A DNA stretch of 52,711 nucleotides from Clostridia bacterium (GTDB taxonomy: Bacteria > Bacillota > Clostridia > TANB77 > CAG-508). Every line of letters begins with the position of its first letter. The first letter of the stretch is position 1. The notes below the pieces were generated by a model. It saw only the letters and a program-made list of their open reading frames with translations, ran no database searches and was not told the DNA's origin. Where the stretch lies: contig JAFQSS010000004.1 of the NCBI GenBank assembly GCA_017409455.1, forward strand, positions 1 through 52,711, in the 5' to 3' direction. Below, in pieces: positions 1 through 8,916 of the stretch. Position numbers and translations under genes: made by a program.

Positions 1-48
1 AAAGTACAAAATAATGGATAGAAATATCCATATATTTTGTACTTTTTT
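1..48. terminator. hairpin at left edge, terminator-like
   Basis: An inverted repeat pairs AAGTACAAAAT with ATTTTGTACTT around an inner ATGGATA/TATCCAT stem. It is followed on the plus strand by a T run. It probably ends a transcript coming from outside the window; the left edge may be cut. Confidence 0.5.
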
Positions 49-60
49 ATAAATTAAATG

Positions 61-106
61 AAAAATAGTGAATTAGAAAAATTATTTTCCAATTCACTAT
101 TTTTTT
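61..106. terminator. bidirectional terminator downstream of gatB
   Basis: AAAAATAGTGAATT pairs with AATTCACTATTTTT, with a T run on both strands. On the minus strand it lies about 55 bases past the gatB stop codon and is the likely end of the gatCAB transcript. Confidence 0.65.
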
Positions 107-111
107 AGAGA

Positions 112-160
112 CTTACTCGGCTACTTTTTCAGCAGCCTCCCTATTGGAAGTCTTTTTTGT
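112..160 (+). terminator. hairpin with plus-strand T run
   Basis: AGACTT/AAGTCT outer stem with an inner GGCTACT/AGCAGCC-like stem, followed by TTTTTTGTTTTT on the plus strand. With the two preceding hairpins this makes three tandem terminator-like structures in 160 bases, all able to stop plus-strand transcripts entering from the left. Confidence 0.4.
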
Positions 161-162
161 TT

Positions 163-1602
163 TTATTTCTTTAATTCTTCTGCAAACATTTTATTAAGCA
201 TTTGTGGATTAGCTTTTCCTTTAGTTTCCTTCATAGCTTGTCCAACTAAGAAACCTAAAGCTCTATCCTTTCCTGCTTTAAAATCTGCAACAGATTGAGG
301 ATTGGCTTCAATAATTTTCACTACAACTTCTTTAATTGCACCTTCATCAGAAATCTGAATCCAACCTTTTTCTTTTATAATATCTTCTGGATCTTTTGGA
401 TTTTCAAATAATTCTTCTAAAACTTTTTTACCAATGCTTGAACTAATTGTTCCTTTATCAATTAACATTACTAATTTAGCTAATTGTTCTGCATCAAAAG
501 GTATTTCAACTGGGTCCATTTCATTTTCATTTAATATTCTTGAAATGTCTGAAATTATCCAGTTATTAACTGCTTTGTGATTTCCACATATTTCAGATGC
601 TTTTTCAAACAAATCTGATAAATGTTTAGAAGCTGTTATAATTCCTGCATCTTTTTCAGATAATTTGTAATCATTTAAATATCTTTGTTTTCTACTTTCT
701 GGCATTTCAGGTAAGCTTTTTCTTATATTTTCAATATATTCATCTGATAGTTTTATTGCAACTAAATCTGGTTCTGGGAAATATCTATAGTCTTGAGCAT
801 TTTCTTTGTCTCTCATTGAAAAAGTTTTTCCTGAAACTTCGTCCCATCTTAATGTTTCTTGTGTTATAACTCCCCCATTCTCGATTACATCAATTTGTCT
901 TTCAGCTTCATAATTGATCAATCTTGTTATACTTCTAAATGAGTTCATATTTTTTGTTTCTGTACGTGTTCCAAATTTTGTTTCACCTTTTTTTCGTACT
1001 GAAATATTAACATCTGCTCTAAAAGAACCTTCTTGCATTTTACAATCCGAAACTTCTACATATTCAAGTATTGATTTTAATTTTTTCAAATATGCATCTA
1101 CTTCCTCTGCTGAACGAAAATCTGCTTCAGATACTATTTCTATTAGTGGCACACCTGCTCTATTTATATCTATAAGAGCTCCTCCTCCAAAATTATCATG
1201 GTCTAATTTAGCCGCGTCATCTTCTATATGAATACGAGTTATTCCTATCTTTTTAGTTCCTTGAGTTGTCTCTATTTCAATATATCCATGTTCACATAGC
1301 GGTTTATCATATTGTGATATTTGATATGCTCTAGGAGTATCTGGATAAAAATAATTTTTTCTATCATTTTTACTATCTCTTGATATTTCACAATTTGTTG
1401 CTAATCCTGCTTTTACTGCATATTCTACAACTTTTTCATTTAATTTGGGTAGTACTCCTGGCATTGCCATACATATTGGGCATACTTGTGTATTTGGTTC
1501 TGCTCCGAATGTTGTTGGACAACTACAAAATATTTTTGTTTTTGTTGAAAGTTCTGCATGTACTTCAAGTCCCATTACTACTTCGTAATCTTCTCTAGCC
1601 AT
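163..1602 (-). CDS. gatB: Asp-tRNA(Asn)/Glu-tRNA(Gln) amidotransferase subunit B
   Basis: 479 aa, normal length for GatB. GatB is the kinase and tRNA-binding subunit of GatCAB, which converts mischarged Glu-tRNA(Gln) (and Asp-tRNA(Asn)) to the amide form in the cytoplasm. Visible family marks are the N-terminal GLEVHAEL and FCSCPTTFG segments, CPICMAMPG, and a C-terminal YqeY-like tail with GKANPQMLNKMF. The start ATG (1600-1602) overlaps the gatA stop by one base (TAATG) and has GGGAGGTG upstream inside gatA, so translation is probably coupled. It is the last gene of gatC-gatA-gatB. Confidence 0.97.
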   Translation of the reverse strand: MAREDYEVVMGLEVHAELSTKTKIFCSCPTTFGAEPNTQVCPICMAMPGVLPKLNEKVVEYAVKAGLATNCEISRDSKNDRKNYFYPDTPRAYQISQYDKPLCEHGYIEIETTQGTKKIGITRIHIEDDAAKLDHDNFGGGALIDINRAGVPLIEIVSEADFRSAEEVDAYLKKLKSILEYVEVSDCKMQEGSFRADVNISVRKKGETKFGTRTETKNMNSFRSITRLINYEAERQIDVIENGGVITQETLRWDEVSGKTFSMRDKENAQDYRYFPEPDLVAIKLSDEYIENIRKSLPEMPESRKQRYLNDYKLSEKDAGIITASKHLSDLFEKASEICGNHKAVNNWIISDISRILNENEMDPVEIPFDAEQLAKLVMLIDKGTISSSIGKKVLEELFENPKDPEDIIKEKGWIQISDEGAIKEVVVKIIEANPQSVADFKAGKDRALGFLVGQAMKETKGKANPQMLNKMFAEELKK

Positions 1603-3080
1603 TATTGAACACCTCCCTTAAATGTTGGTTTATATTTTTCGCGGAAGTTTGTTTCTTGTTCATATGCATATGCTGCTTTTATAAGTGTTTCCTCTGAAAA
1701 TTTCTTTCCAATTAATTGCATACCTATTGGTAAACCTTGACTATCAATTCCACATGGTATTGACATTCCTGGAAGTCCTGCAACATTTATAGATACAGTA
1801 CAAATATCTGCTAAATACATTTCCATTGGATTTGTTGATTTTTCACCTATTTTAAATGCTGTTGTTGGAGATACCGGTGTTATAAGTACATCATATTTTT
1901 CAAATGCTTTACTAAATTCATTCATTACTAATGTACGAACTTGTTGTGCTTTTTTATAATATGCATCATAATATCCTGATGATAATACATATGTTCCAAG
2001 TATAATTCTTCTTTTTACTTCAGAACCAAAAGCTTCACTTCTAGATTTTTTGAAAACATCTTTTAATGTTTGTGCTTCTGGTGATCTATATGTATATCTT
2101 ATTCCATCATATCTTCCAAGATTTGAACTTGCTTCAGCACAAGCAATTATATAATATGCTGCTAATGCATATTGTGCAATATCTAATGAAAACTCTTCTA
2201 CTTCTGCTCCCATTTCTTTATATTTAGCAATTGCAGTTTCTAATGAAACTTTTACTTCTTCATTTATACCTTCTCCATAGAATTCTTTTGGAACACCTAT
2301 TTTTAAACCTTTTATATCTTTTTGTAATGCTTGTGTATAGTCTTTTTCTCCTACATCTACTGATGTTGAATCCATTTCGTCATATCCTGCAATTACATTT
2401 AAAAGCATTGCACAATCTTGTACATCTTTTGTTAATACTCCCACTTGATCAAGTGATGATGCATACGCTACTACACCATATCTTGAAACTAATCCATATG
2501 TTGGTTTTAATCCTACTATACCACATAAACTTGCAGGCTGACGAATACTTCCTCCTGTATCTGTCCCTAATGCCCATGGTAGCATATTTGCTGCCACTGC
2601 TGCTGCTGAGCCTCCTGATGACCCACCTGGCACTCTTGATAAATCCCATGGATTTTTAGTTTTCTTAAAATATGAGTTTTCAGTTGAACTTCCCATTGCA
2701 AATTCATCCATATTTAGTTTTCCTAAACTTATCATTTCCTCGGCATTTACTTTATTCATTACTGTTGCATCATATGGTGCAACAAAGTTTTCTAACATTT
2801 TTGATGCACATGTAGTTTTTACACCTTTTGTACATATATTGTCTTTTATTCCTATTGGAATACCCGCTAAATTTCCTAATTCTTCACCATTATCTAGCCT
2901 AGCTTGAATTTCTTTAGATTGATTTATTGCCGCTTCTGTTAAGTCTGTTATAAAAGCTTGTACTTCTGGCTCTTTTTCTTTTATTTGTTTTATATATGCT
3001 TCATTTATTTGTGTTATTGTTAATTCTTTGTTTTTAAGTTTTTCTTGTAATTCATGTACTGTTAATTCAGTTATATTCAT
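1602..3080 (-). CDS. gatA: Asp-tRNA(Asn)/Glu-tRNA(Gln) amidotransferase subunit A
   Basis: 492 aa, an amidase-signature enzyme that releases ammonia from glutamine for GatB. The Ser-cisSer-Lys catalytic triad is visible as K79 (GIPIGIKDN), S154 (PGGSSGGS) and S178 (TDTGGSIR). The start follows AAGGAGGAAAGC. It overlaps gatB by one base and lies 74 bases after gatC; that gap holds a perfect 50-bp palindrome, so GatA output could be affected by a strong mRNA hairpin just upstream of its ribosome site. Confidence 0.97.
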   Translation of the reverse strand: MNITELTVHELQEKLKNKELTITQINEAYIKQIKEKEPEVQAFITDLTEAAINQSKEIQARLDNGEELGNLAGIPIGIKDNICTKGVKTTCASKMLENFVAPYDATVMNKVNAEEMISLGKLNMDEFAMGSSTENSYFKKTKNPWDLSRVPGGSSGGSAAAVAANMLPWALGTDTGGSIRQPASLCGIVGLKPTYGLVSRYGVVAYASSLDQVGVLTKDVQDCAMLLNVIAGYDEMDSTSVDVGEKDYTQALQKDIKGLKIGVPKEFYGEGINEEVKVSLETAIAKYKEMGAEVEEFSLDIAQYALAAYYIIACAEASSNLGRYDGIRYTYRSPEAQTLKDVFKKSRSEAFGSEVKRRIILGTYVLSSGYYDAYYKKAQQVRTLVMNEFSKAFEKYDVLITPVSPTTAFKIGEKSTNPMEMYLADICTVSINVAGLPGMSIPCGIDSQGLPIGMQLIGKKFSEETLIKAAYAYEQETNFREKYKPTFKGGVQ

Positions 3081-3095
3081 GCTTTCCTCCTTGTT

Positions 3096-3145
3096 AAATT
3101 GGGGACGGTCCTTTTTTTCGCGAAAAAAAGGACCGTCCCCAATTT
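3096..3145. repeat. family A palindrome, copy 1 (gatC-gatA gap)
   Basis: Perfect 50-bp palindrome centred on CGCG at 3120/3121; each arm carries TTGGGGACGGTCC followed by seven T. It lies inside an operon and has no downstream U run in the transcript direction, so it does not look like a normal terminator. The same sequence recurs at 31214-31269, 39097-39165 and 43939-43988. Confidence 0.9.
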
Positions 3146-3154
3146 CGCGTTTTT

Positions 3155-3442
3155 TTAATTTAACACCTTTGGTATTTTAAACATATGTCTATCTTGTTCA
3201 GGTGCATTTTGTAATAAGCCTTCTATATTATCAAATACTTTTTTTTCATCTTTTCTAAATACATTTTTAGACTCGCTTGCCCCTATTGTAATATTTACTC
3301 CTTCTACAGGTGCATTGTTTACTATATTTGCGAAATTCAAAATGTCTTGTAAATTTACAATGTAATTTTCTATTTCATTTTCTTCTAATTCTAATTCCGC
3401 TAAATCTGCTATATGCAATATTTCTTCTTTGCTTACTTGCAT
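3155..3442 (-). CDS. gatC: Asp-tRNA(Asn)/Glu-tRNA(Gln) amidotransferase subunit C
   Basis: 95 aa, the small GatC subunit that clamps GatA and GatB together. The N-terminal helix with [14 protein letters not shown] and the C-terminal region with FRKDE and a proline-containing end match the family. AAGGAGGAAATTTTA precedes the ATG. It is first in the gatC-gatA-gatB set; a 73-base gap separates it from the upstream ldh gene, so it may have its own promoter or be read from ldh. Confidence 0.95.
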   Translation of the reverse strand: MQVSKEEILHIADLAELELEENEIENYIVNLQDILNFANIVNNAPVEGVNITIGASESKNVFRKDEKKVFDNIEGLLQNAPEQDRHMFKIPKVLN

Positions 3443-3515
3443 TAAAATTTCCTCCTTACTATTCTCATATAACTTAATCGTCCCTTATTATATCACGTTT
3501 TTTCAGATTTTCCTA

Positions 3516-4478
3516 CTATTTTTTCAAATTTATTACATTATCTATTCCGTTTTTAATATTTTGTTTCATTATTTCACAACTATGATCAAATAATTCTTGG
3601 TCTTTTTCATTTAAATTCAATTTCAAAATATCTTTTACACCGTTTTTATTAATAATTGCAGGTACCCCTATATAAATTCCTTCTTGCCCATATTCATTAT
3701 TTTGATATGCTGAAACAGTCAATATTGCATTTTCGTCATTTAAGACTGCTTTTATAAGTCGATTTAGAGCCATACCAATTCCATAATATGTTGCCTTTTT
3801 CTTTTCTATTATTTCATAAGCTGCTTGCCAAACTCCATCATGTATTTTTTTCAAATCTTCCATTGGGTGATTATTATCTTTCATAATATCAATTATTTTT
3901 TTACATCCCACATAGCAATGTTCCCAAGGAACTAATGATGAATCCCCATGTTCTCCTAAAATATATGCATGTACATTTTTACTTGATACTTCTAAATATT
4001 CAGCAATTAATTGTCTTAAACGAGCTGTATCTAATACAGTACCAGAACCAATAACTCTTGATTTTGGCATTCCTGACACTTCTGCTACTACATATGTCAT
4101 TAAATCAACAGGATTTGTTGCTATTATAAATATTCCATCAAATCCATTGTTCATTACATTTTCTGTTATGTCTTTCATTATTTTTGCATTTTCTACTGCT
4201 AATTCTAATCTTGATTGTCCTGGTTTTTGAGCTAATCCTGCTGTTATTACTACTATATTTGCATCTTTGCATTCTTTATAGCTACCTGCTTTTATTCTCA
4301 TTTTGTGTGGTGCATATGGTAATCCATGTGATAAATCCATTTCTTCTCCCATAGTTTTATCTTTGTTGACATCTATTAAAACTAATTCATCAACACCCCC
4401 TTGATTTAGTAGTGAATATGCCATACTCATCCCTACAAATCCAGCACCTACTAATACAACTTTTCTGCTTGTTTTCAT
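3516..4478 (-). CDS. ldh: L-lactate dehydrogenase
   Basis: 320 aa, NAD-dependent reduction of pyruvate to L-lactate, a fermentation end step in the cytoplasm. The Rossmann loop GAGFVGMS is at residues 11-18, the substrate-loop QKPGQSR around 84-90 (Gln at the specificity position favours lactate over malate dehydrogenase), and the catalytic GEHGDSS contains H177, with D150 and R153 nearby. I start at the ATG at 4476-4478 because AAAGGGGGAG lies just upstream; an earlier in-frame ATG at 4517 lacks a ribosome site. Confidence 0.93.
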   Translation of the reverse strand: MKTSRKVVLVGAGFVGMSMAYSLLNQGGVDELVLIDVNKDKTMGEEMDLSHGLPYAPHKMRIKAGSYKECKDANIVVITAGLAQKPGQSRLELAVENAKIMKDITENVMNNGFDGIFIIATNPVDLMTYVVAEVSGMPKSRVIGSGTVLDTARLRQLIAEYLEVSSKNVHAYILGEHGDSSLVPWEHCYVGCKKIIDIMKDNNHPMEDLKKIHDGVWQAAYEIIEKKKATYYGIGMALNRLIKAVLNDENAILTVSAYQNNEYGQEGIYIGVPAIINKNGVKDILKLNLNEKDQELFDHSCEIMKQNIKNGIDNVINLKK

Positions 4479-4502
4479 AAAAACTCCCCCTTTAATATAT
4501 AA

Positions 4503-4540
4503 AAAAGTATATATCAATTTTGGCAGATATATACTTTAAA
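4503..4540. terminator. hairpin terminator between DUF3048 gene and ldh
   Basis: AAAGTATATATC pairs with GATATATACTTT around a 10-base loop, with T-rich flanks on both strands. It lies just past the stop of the DUF3048 gene and upstream of ldh, so it probably ends the pdaA-to-DUF3048 transcript. Confidence 0.65.
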
Positions 4541-4543
4541 TTT

Positions 4544-5683
4544 TTATTCTATTACTATATTTACATCTGTTGGACAAATATTTATAAAAGTATTTCCATC
4601 ATTAACATCGATTTCATTTCCATCTAAATCTTTATAAACTGTTTGCTGATTTCTATCTGTCTTTGTACATTTTATTTGTATAGCTTTTCCATTTGTAATG
4701 TAATATCCATCAAATGTTCCTATATTTTTAAGACCTTGTCTACCTTTATTTTCACTATCTGTTAGTGTGTAATTATCACACATTGTAATTATTATATTTT
4801 TAGTTGTTACAGGCTCACCTGTTATATAATCTGTTTGAAGTTTATTTCTTGCATATCTTGTATATCTTTTAGTTTCTTCATTATACTCATATTTTACTGT
4901 TTGAAGTTTAGAATGTGGTATTGTTACACTCATAGCTGATGTTGCTACTGTTCCTTTTACTTCTTGTACACTTTCTGTTTGTACATTAGCATTTTCAGGA
5001 ACTTCTGTTTCAGGAAGTTTAACTTTATATTTATCTCCTAAATCAAATTCATATGCCACATAATTCAATACACTATCTTTTGTCGATGTTGTTTTATAAC
5101 CTTTTCTATCTGCTATTTTTAATATACTTGCTGTTGATGTGAACATATTGTGAGGTGCAGATTTATCTTTTACTCTCGAAAAATCTTTTGAACTTTCTTG
5201 TATTCCATTTATATTATTTACACCTAATTTAGGAATATCTGCTTGTGCTTGTGGACTCCATCCATGATGAACATATATTGCATCATTTTCTAATGCATAG
5301 TCTAGAAAATAATGTCTTGAACTTCTTACTGGTCCAACCTTTTCTAATTCTTGACCTTTAAACACAGCCATCAATCTGGTTTCTCCACCTTCAACAACTA
5401 TTTCGTAAACAATATATGCTTTTTCTAAGTTTGCTTGTGGCCATGCCCCTGAATGGTTATCTATCATTACTGCAATTGCTCTATCTTGTCCACTAAAGAT
5501 TTGTACCTGTTTATCTGGTACTACTAATTTGTCTTCTTCTTTTTCTGTTTCTGTATCAATAATATCACCCGAATTAGCTTGTCTGTGCATAGTTGCATAT
5601 TTATATACAAACACTCCTCCAGCTACTATTACAAGTAGCATTAAAATTATAATTAATGAATTACTAGATTTTTTATTCTTCAT
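4544..5683 (-). CDS. DUF3048 (YerB-like) membrane-anchored protein
   Basis: 379 aa. A basic N-terminus and one hydrophobic segment (about residues 9-28) predict a membrane anchor with the rest outside; there is no lipobox Cys. The first half contains the DUF3048 signature VGPVRSSRHYFLDYALE and the HHGWSP motif, and a second domain follows. The B. subtilis relative YerB is a lipoprotein of unknown role. The start codon overlaps the ybeY stop by 11 bases, with AGAAGGGA as ribosome site, so the two are cotranscribed. Function unknown. Confidence 0.85.
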   Translation of the reverse strand: MKNKKSSNSLIIILMLLVIVAGGVFVYKYATMHRQANSGDIIDTETEKEEDKLVVPDKQVQIFSGQDRAIAVMIDNHSGAWPQANLEKAYIVYEIVVEGGETRLMAVFKGQELEKVGPVRSSRHYFLDYALENDAIYVHHGWSPQAQADIPKLGVNNINGIQESSKDFSRVKDKSAPHNMFTSTASILKIADRKGYKTTSTKDSVLNYVAYEFDLGDKYKVKLPETEVPENANVQTESVQEVKGTVATSAMSVTIPHSKLQTVKYEYNEETKRYTRYARNKLQTDYITGEPVTTKNIIITMCDNYTLTDSENKGRQGLKNIGTFDGYYITNGKAIQIKCTKTDRNQQTVYKDLDGNEIDVNDGNTFINICPTDVNIVIE

Positions 5684-6161
5684 TCATTTCATCCCTTCTT
5701 ATTCCTAATTGATTCAGAACATTTTCTTCTTTTGGTCTCATTATAACTTTATCTTCATCTTTTATGTGGTCATATCCCATAAGATGATAAAAACCATGTA
5801 CTAACATGTATGAAAATTCTCTTTCAAAACTATGTCCATATTCTTCAGCTTGGGCTCTCACCCTTTCAATTGATATAACAATATCTCCAAGAACATCTTC
5901 ATGTTCAAAATTTTGATTTCTTATTTTATTCTCTAATTCATTTTTTTCAAACATTGGAAATGATAATACATCAGTTTCTTTATCTACATTTCTGTATTGT
6001 TTGTTTATTTCATGAATATGTTCAGGAGTTGTTAAAATTATGCTTATATATAATTTTGAGTTTTCTAATTTCTCTTCTTTAAAGCATTTTTCTATTACTT
6101 TTTTTATTATGTCTTCATAATTTTTGTTTTCTTGTAAATCTAGATATTCTAATTGATACAT
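5673..6161 (-). CDS. ybeY: endoribonuclease YbeY (rRNA maturation)
   Basis: 162 aa. YbeY is a zinc-dependent RNase needed for 16S rRNA 3' end maturation and ribosome quality control. The metal-binding HGFYHLMGYDH motif gives H122, H126 and H132. The start ATG follows TAGGTGGTAAA. In many Firmicutes ybeY sits after phoH; here an unknown 400-aa gene lies just upstream instead, followed by the DUF3048 gene downstream with an 11-base overlap. Confidence 0.95.
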   Translation of the reverse strand: MYQLEYLDLQENKNYEDIIKKVIEKCFKEEKLENSKLYISIILTTPEHIHEINKQYRNVDKETDVLSFPMFEKNELENKIRNQNFEHEDVLGDIVISIERVRAQAEEYGHSFEREFSYMLVHGFYHLMGYDHIKDEDKVIMRPKEENVLNQLGIRRDEMNEE

Positions 6162-6178
6162 TTTACCACCTATGTATT

Positions 6179-7381
6179 TTAAATTCTTGCACTTACCTTA
6201 TGTCTTTGATATTTTTGATGTTGTGTTATATATGTTTTTAATTCTTTCATCACACCATAATCTACTAACTTTCTCTTATAGTATTTAACTAATCTACTAT
6301 AATCAGTTTTATCACTTTGAATTCTTTTAATATCTTCTTTAACAAATAGTATTTCTTTTTGTTTTACATATTCTATAAAATCCAATTCTTTTAATTTTTC
6401 AATTTCTTTATATTTTTCATGGAATCTTTTGAATATTTCTCTGTCTTTTGCATTTTCCCAATATACTTTTGTAGCTAATAGTCTTATGTTATAATCTTCT
6501 ATCAAATTTAATAACATCGTATAAGCTTTTTCTCTTTTTGCAGCTATTTTTGTATCTTGTATTAAACATCTTGCATCTTTTAATAATTTCATATAACATT
6601 GTTCAGCTACTACTAATGGTAAACTATGTGTAAATAAGTTTCTACTTAGTCCTAACAATATCATATTTTTTTCGATATTATCTCTTGCATCTAGTTTTCC
6701 TACTGCAAATTTCTCATACTTTTCATACTCTTTTGCTACTTTTGCTAGCTTTGGATCATTTATTTTTAATGGTAATACATTTTTTATATAATCTTCAACT
6801 GTTTCAAATATTTTTACATATGTTGAATCTTTTGATGAATCATATACATTTGTACTATCTGCTAATTTTATTGAATAATTTTTTAATATTCCTTTATATA
6901 AATTATCTTGTTTTGAAATATAGAATTGTTGGTATTTTTCTACCACTTTTGCTTTACCTGAATTCATTACAGTTTCTTTATCTAATTCTAATAGGTATTT
7001 TTGTTTTCTATATTTATATTCTACAAATTCACTTTGTTTTAGTTGCACTATTCCATAATATTGTGATAATGCTATACTTTCTAATTTTGTTGCAGTATCA
7101 TTTTTAACTTTTTTGTATATTGTATCTAAAACATATTTGTCTAGTGATTCTAGATATGCAGTATAAGCATCTTCATATTTCTTTTCTATTGCATCTTGTT
7201 TGCTTGCATCTTCTATATTTTCGGTCGCTTCATATGCTTTTATTAATGCATTTCTTTTTATGCTTATACGCATTCCATTAATACCTATTTGTGTTGGTAT
7301 TAATAATTTATTTAATGTATTTGTTAACTTATTAAAAAATGTCTTATCTGTCCCTACTACTCTTAGACTTCTCTCTTCCAT
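6179..7381 (-). CDS. unknown 400-aa helical protein
   Basis: I do not recognise this 400-aa protein. It is rich in Lys, Glu and Tyr, looks almost entirely helical, and has no signal peptide, membrane segment, Cys cluster or nucleotide-binding motif that I can see. It begins 20 bases after the frame-corrected end of yqfD, behind an AAAGGGTG ribosome site, and stops 17 bases before ybeY, so it belongs to the same operon. Its place is where phoH is often found in related operons, but it has no P-loop and is not PhoH. A sporulation-linked role is only suggested by position. Confidence 0.8.
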   Translation of the reverse strand: MEERSLRVVGTDKTFFNKLTNTLNKLLIPTQIGINGMRISIKRNALIKAYEATENIEDASKQDAIEKKYEDAYTAYLESLDKYVLDTIYKKVKNDTATKLESIALSQYYGIVQLKQSEFVEYKYRKQKYLLELDKETVMNSGKAKVVEKYQQFYISKQDNLYKGILKNYSIKLADSTNVYDSSKDSTYVKIFETVEDYIKNVLPLKINDPKLAKVAKEYEKYEKFAVGKLDARDNIEKNMILLGLSRNLFTHSLPLVVAEQCYMKLLKDARCLIQDTKIAAKREKAYTMLLNLIEDYNIRLLATKVYWENAKDREIFKRFHEKYKEIEKLKELDFIEYVKQKEILFVKEDIKRIQSDKTDYSRLVKYYKRKLVDYGVMKELKTYITQHQKYQRHKVSARI

Positions 7382-7400
7382 ACTCTACACCCTTTCCAAG

Positions 7401-7558
7401 TTATTGGTAGGCAGGTTCTTCTATTTGTTGTTCTTGTGGTACTATTTTTTCCTGCATTCCTATATTTTCAATTACTTCATATGTCACAGTTATTTCTATA
7501 TATTGTTCCATTTCTGTTACTGTTGCATTTTTTCCGAAGAATGTTTTCCTTTTCTTCA
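7401..7558 (-). pseudogene. yqfD: out-of-frame C-terminal segment of yqfD
   Basis: Read one base off the main yqfD frame, this stretch is open and encodes KTFFGKNATVTEMEQY, then ITVTYEVIENIGMQEKI, and stops at a TAA (7401-7403) only 19 bases before the next start codon. A beta-type YEVIENIG tail is what I would expect at the end of YqfD. The in-frame reading instead ends in CNSNRNGTIYRNNCDI, which looks like noise. One surplus base in about 7541-7558 explains this. Confidence 0.65.
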
Positions 7559-8619
7559 ATTTCTGCTTCAATTTCTTCTTCTAACTGTTTTGTACCTTTT
7601 TCTGTTATTTCTTCTATAGTGTATTCTTTTGAAAAATTTTCCAATTCTTCATTTGTTAGTTTTATCACTGAAATCGGTAAATATAAGTTCGAAAATATCT
7701 TAAACTTTTTTTCTTCCTCTATTGTATCATAAATTTTAAATTTTGAAAGGGTTTTATAAAAATTTATTTGAAAATTATTAATTTTTATTCCATATTTATT
7801 TTCTTTATTTCCTGTTTTTATTTTTTGTTCTTCTTTTAATGGATATTGTCCTGTTTTTGTATATTGTACAATTGCTTTTGCTTCTCCTAAACTATGTACA
7901 TATCTTATCCCTGTATACTTTCCTTCCATTATTCCCTGTATAAGAATTTGACCTTCTTGTACTTGGTCCCCAATTTTAACTTGCGCTGTACCATTTTGAG
8001 CAATTATTTGTGTTATTGTTCCAGATTTTTTAGCTACTATATTACAATAATCTTTTTCATCTATTATTTCAGGAGCCTCTTTTGCTTTTACAGCTTTTAC
8101 TATAGCATTTGTTCCTTTTAGAGATATCCCGATCCATGAAACGTCTTTTCTTTTTAATCGTATTTTATTAACTATTTCTTGGGTATTTATTTTGCTTTTG
8201 CTCTTTCCTATTTCAAGACCTGCTTCTTTAATGTCTTGTTCTAGATTTTCCATTTGCGCATTTTCTTCTATATGTATATCTATATTCCACACGAAATTTG
8301 AGCTAATATATAATGACATAATAATTATTATTAAAGATATTAAAAATATTTTTCTTTTTCTGTATTTATTTATTAAAAATGGAATTCCTCTCTTTTTTTC
8401 TATTTTAACTTTACATTTTAGTTTTTTAGCAACCTTTACCGCTCTATAAAAATCTTGAATTCCTATATTTAAGTGTAGCTTTACTCCTTTTTCTCTTTTT
8501 AGATTCCATATTAATATTTTATTAGTTGTACATATATTTATAAATCTTTCTATATAATAGCCTTCTACAGTTATTTTTACATACCCTAATATATATTTTA
8601 ATAAAATTTTAATTAGCAT
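7477..8619 (-). CDS. yqfD: sporulation protein YqfD (3' end probably frameshifted)
   Basis: 380 aa as read. YqfD is a sporulation membrane protein made in the mother cell; B. subtilis mutants fail at an intermediate stage of spore formation and the biochemical role is unknown. A basic patch RKRKIFLI precedes one strong membrane segment (about residues 90-110), followed by a large extracytoplasmic region. yqfC lies 9 bases upstream, the standard pairing. The last ~25 residues look wrong; the natural C-terminus is probably in the adjacent frame, down to 7401. Confidence 0.88.
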   Translation of the reverse strand: MLIKILLKYILGYVKITVEGYYIERFINICTTNKILIWNLKREKGVKLHLNIGIQDFYRAVKVAKKLKCKVKIEKKRGIPFLINKYRKRKIFLISLIIIIMSLYISSNFVWNIDIHIEENAQMENLEQDIKEAGLEIGKSKSKINTQEIVNKIRLKRKDVSWIGISLKGTNAIVKAVKAKEAPEIIDEKDYCNIVAKKSGTITQIIAQNGTAQVKIGDQVQEGQILIQGIMEGKYTGIRYVHSLGEAKAIVQYTKTGQYPLKEEQKIKTGNKENKYGIKINNFQINFYKTLSKFKIYDTIEEEKKFKIFSNLYLPISVIKLTNEELENFSKEYTIEEITEKGTKQLEEEIEAEIEEKENILRKKCNSNRNGTIYRNNCDI

Positions 8620-8628
8620 GTGTTCCTC

Positions 8629-8907
8629 CTAATTCGAACAATCTTCAGTTCTCTCTAATTCTATACTTTCAATCTTTCCAGTTATTTTTATATCATCATT
8701 TGTCATTTTTTCTAAATTGATATTGAAACCATTTATATTTACGATTCCAATATAAGTACTTATACTAGCAAAAAATTCTTCATATTCTAATATCCCCTTA
8801 TAATTTTCCAAAACAATTTCATTAAAACCTGTAATTGTTAATTTAGGTGAATTTGTATACAATTCTTCAGGCATCTCTAAAATTTTATTTAATCTCCCTT
8901 TTCTCAT
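8629..8907 (-). CDS. yqfC: sporulation protein YqfC
   Basis: 92 aa, a small protein that nearly always precedes yqfD in spore formers. It shows the family pattern PKLTITGFNEIVLENYKGIL followed by a short beta-rich region. No membrane segment. GGAGGCAAGT precedes the ATG, 9 bases after the pdaA-like stop, and yqfD starts 9 bases after its stop. Confidence 0.88.
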   Translation of the reverse strand: MRKGRLNKILEMPEELYTNSPKLTITGFNEIVLENYKGILEYEEFFASISTYIGIVNINGFNINLEKMTNDDIKITGKIESIELERTEDCSN

Positions 8908-8916
8908 ACTTGCCTC

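Noticed and set aside
2231-2659. Long plus-strand Leu-rich frames opposite gatA, ybeY, polC and others
   Set aside because: These are antisense shadows of AT-rich genes: Leu/His/Tyr-rich, no ribosome site, no homology pattern.
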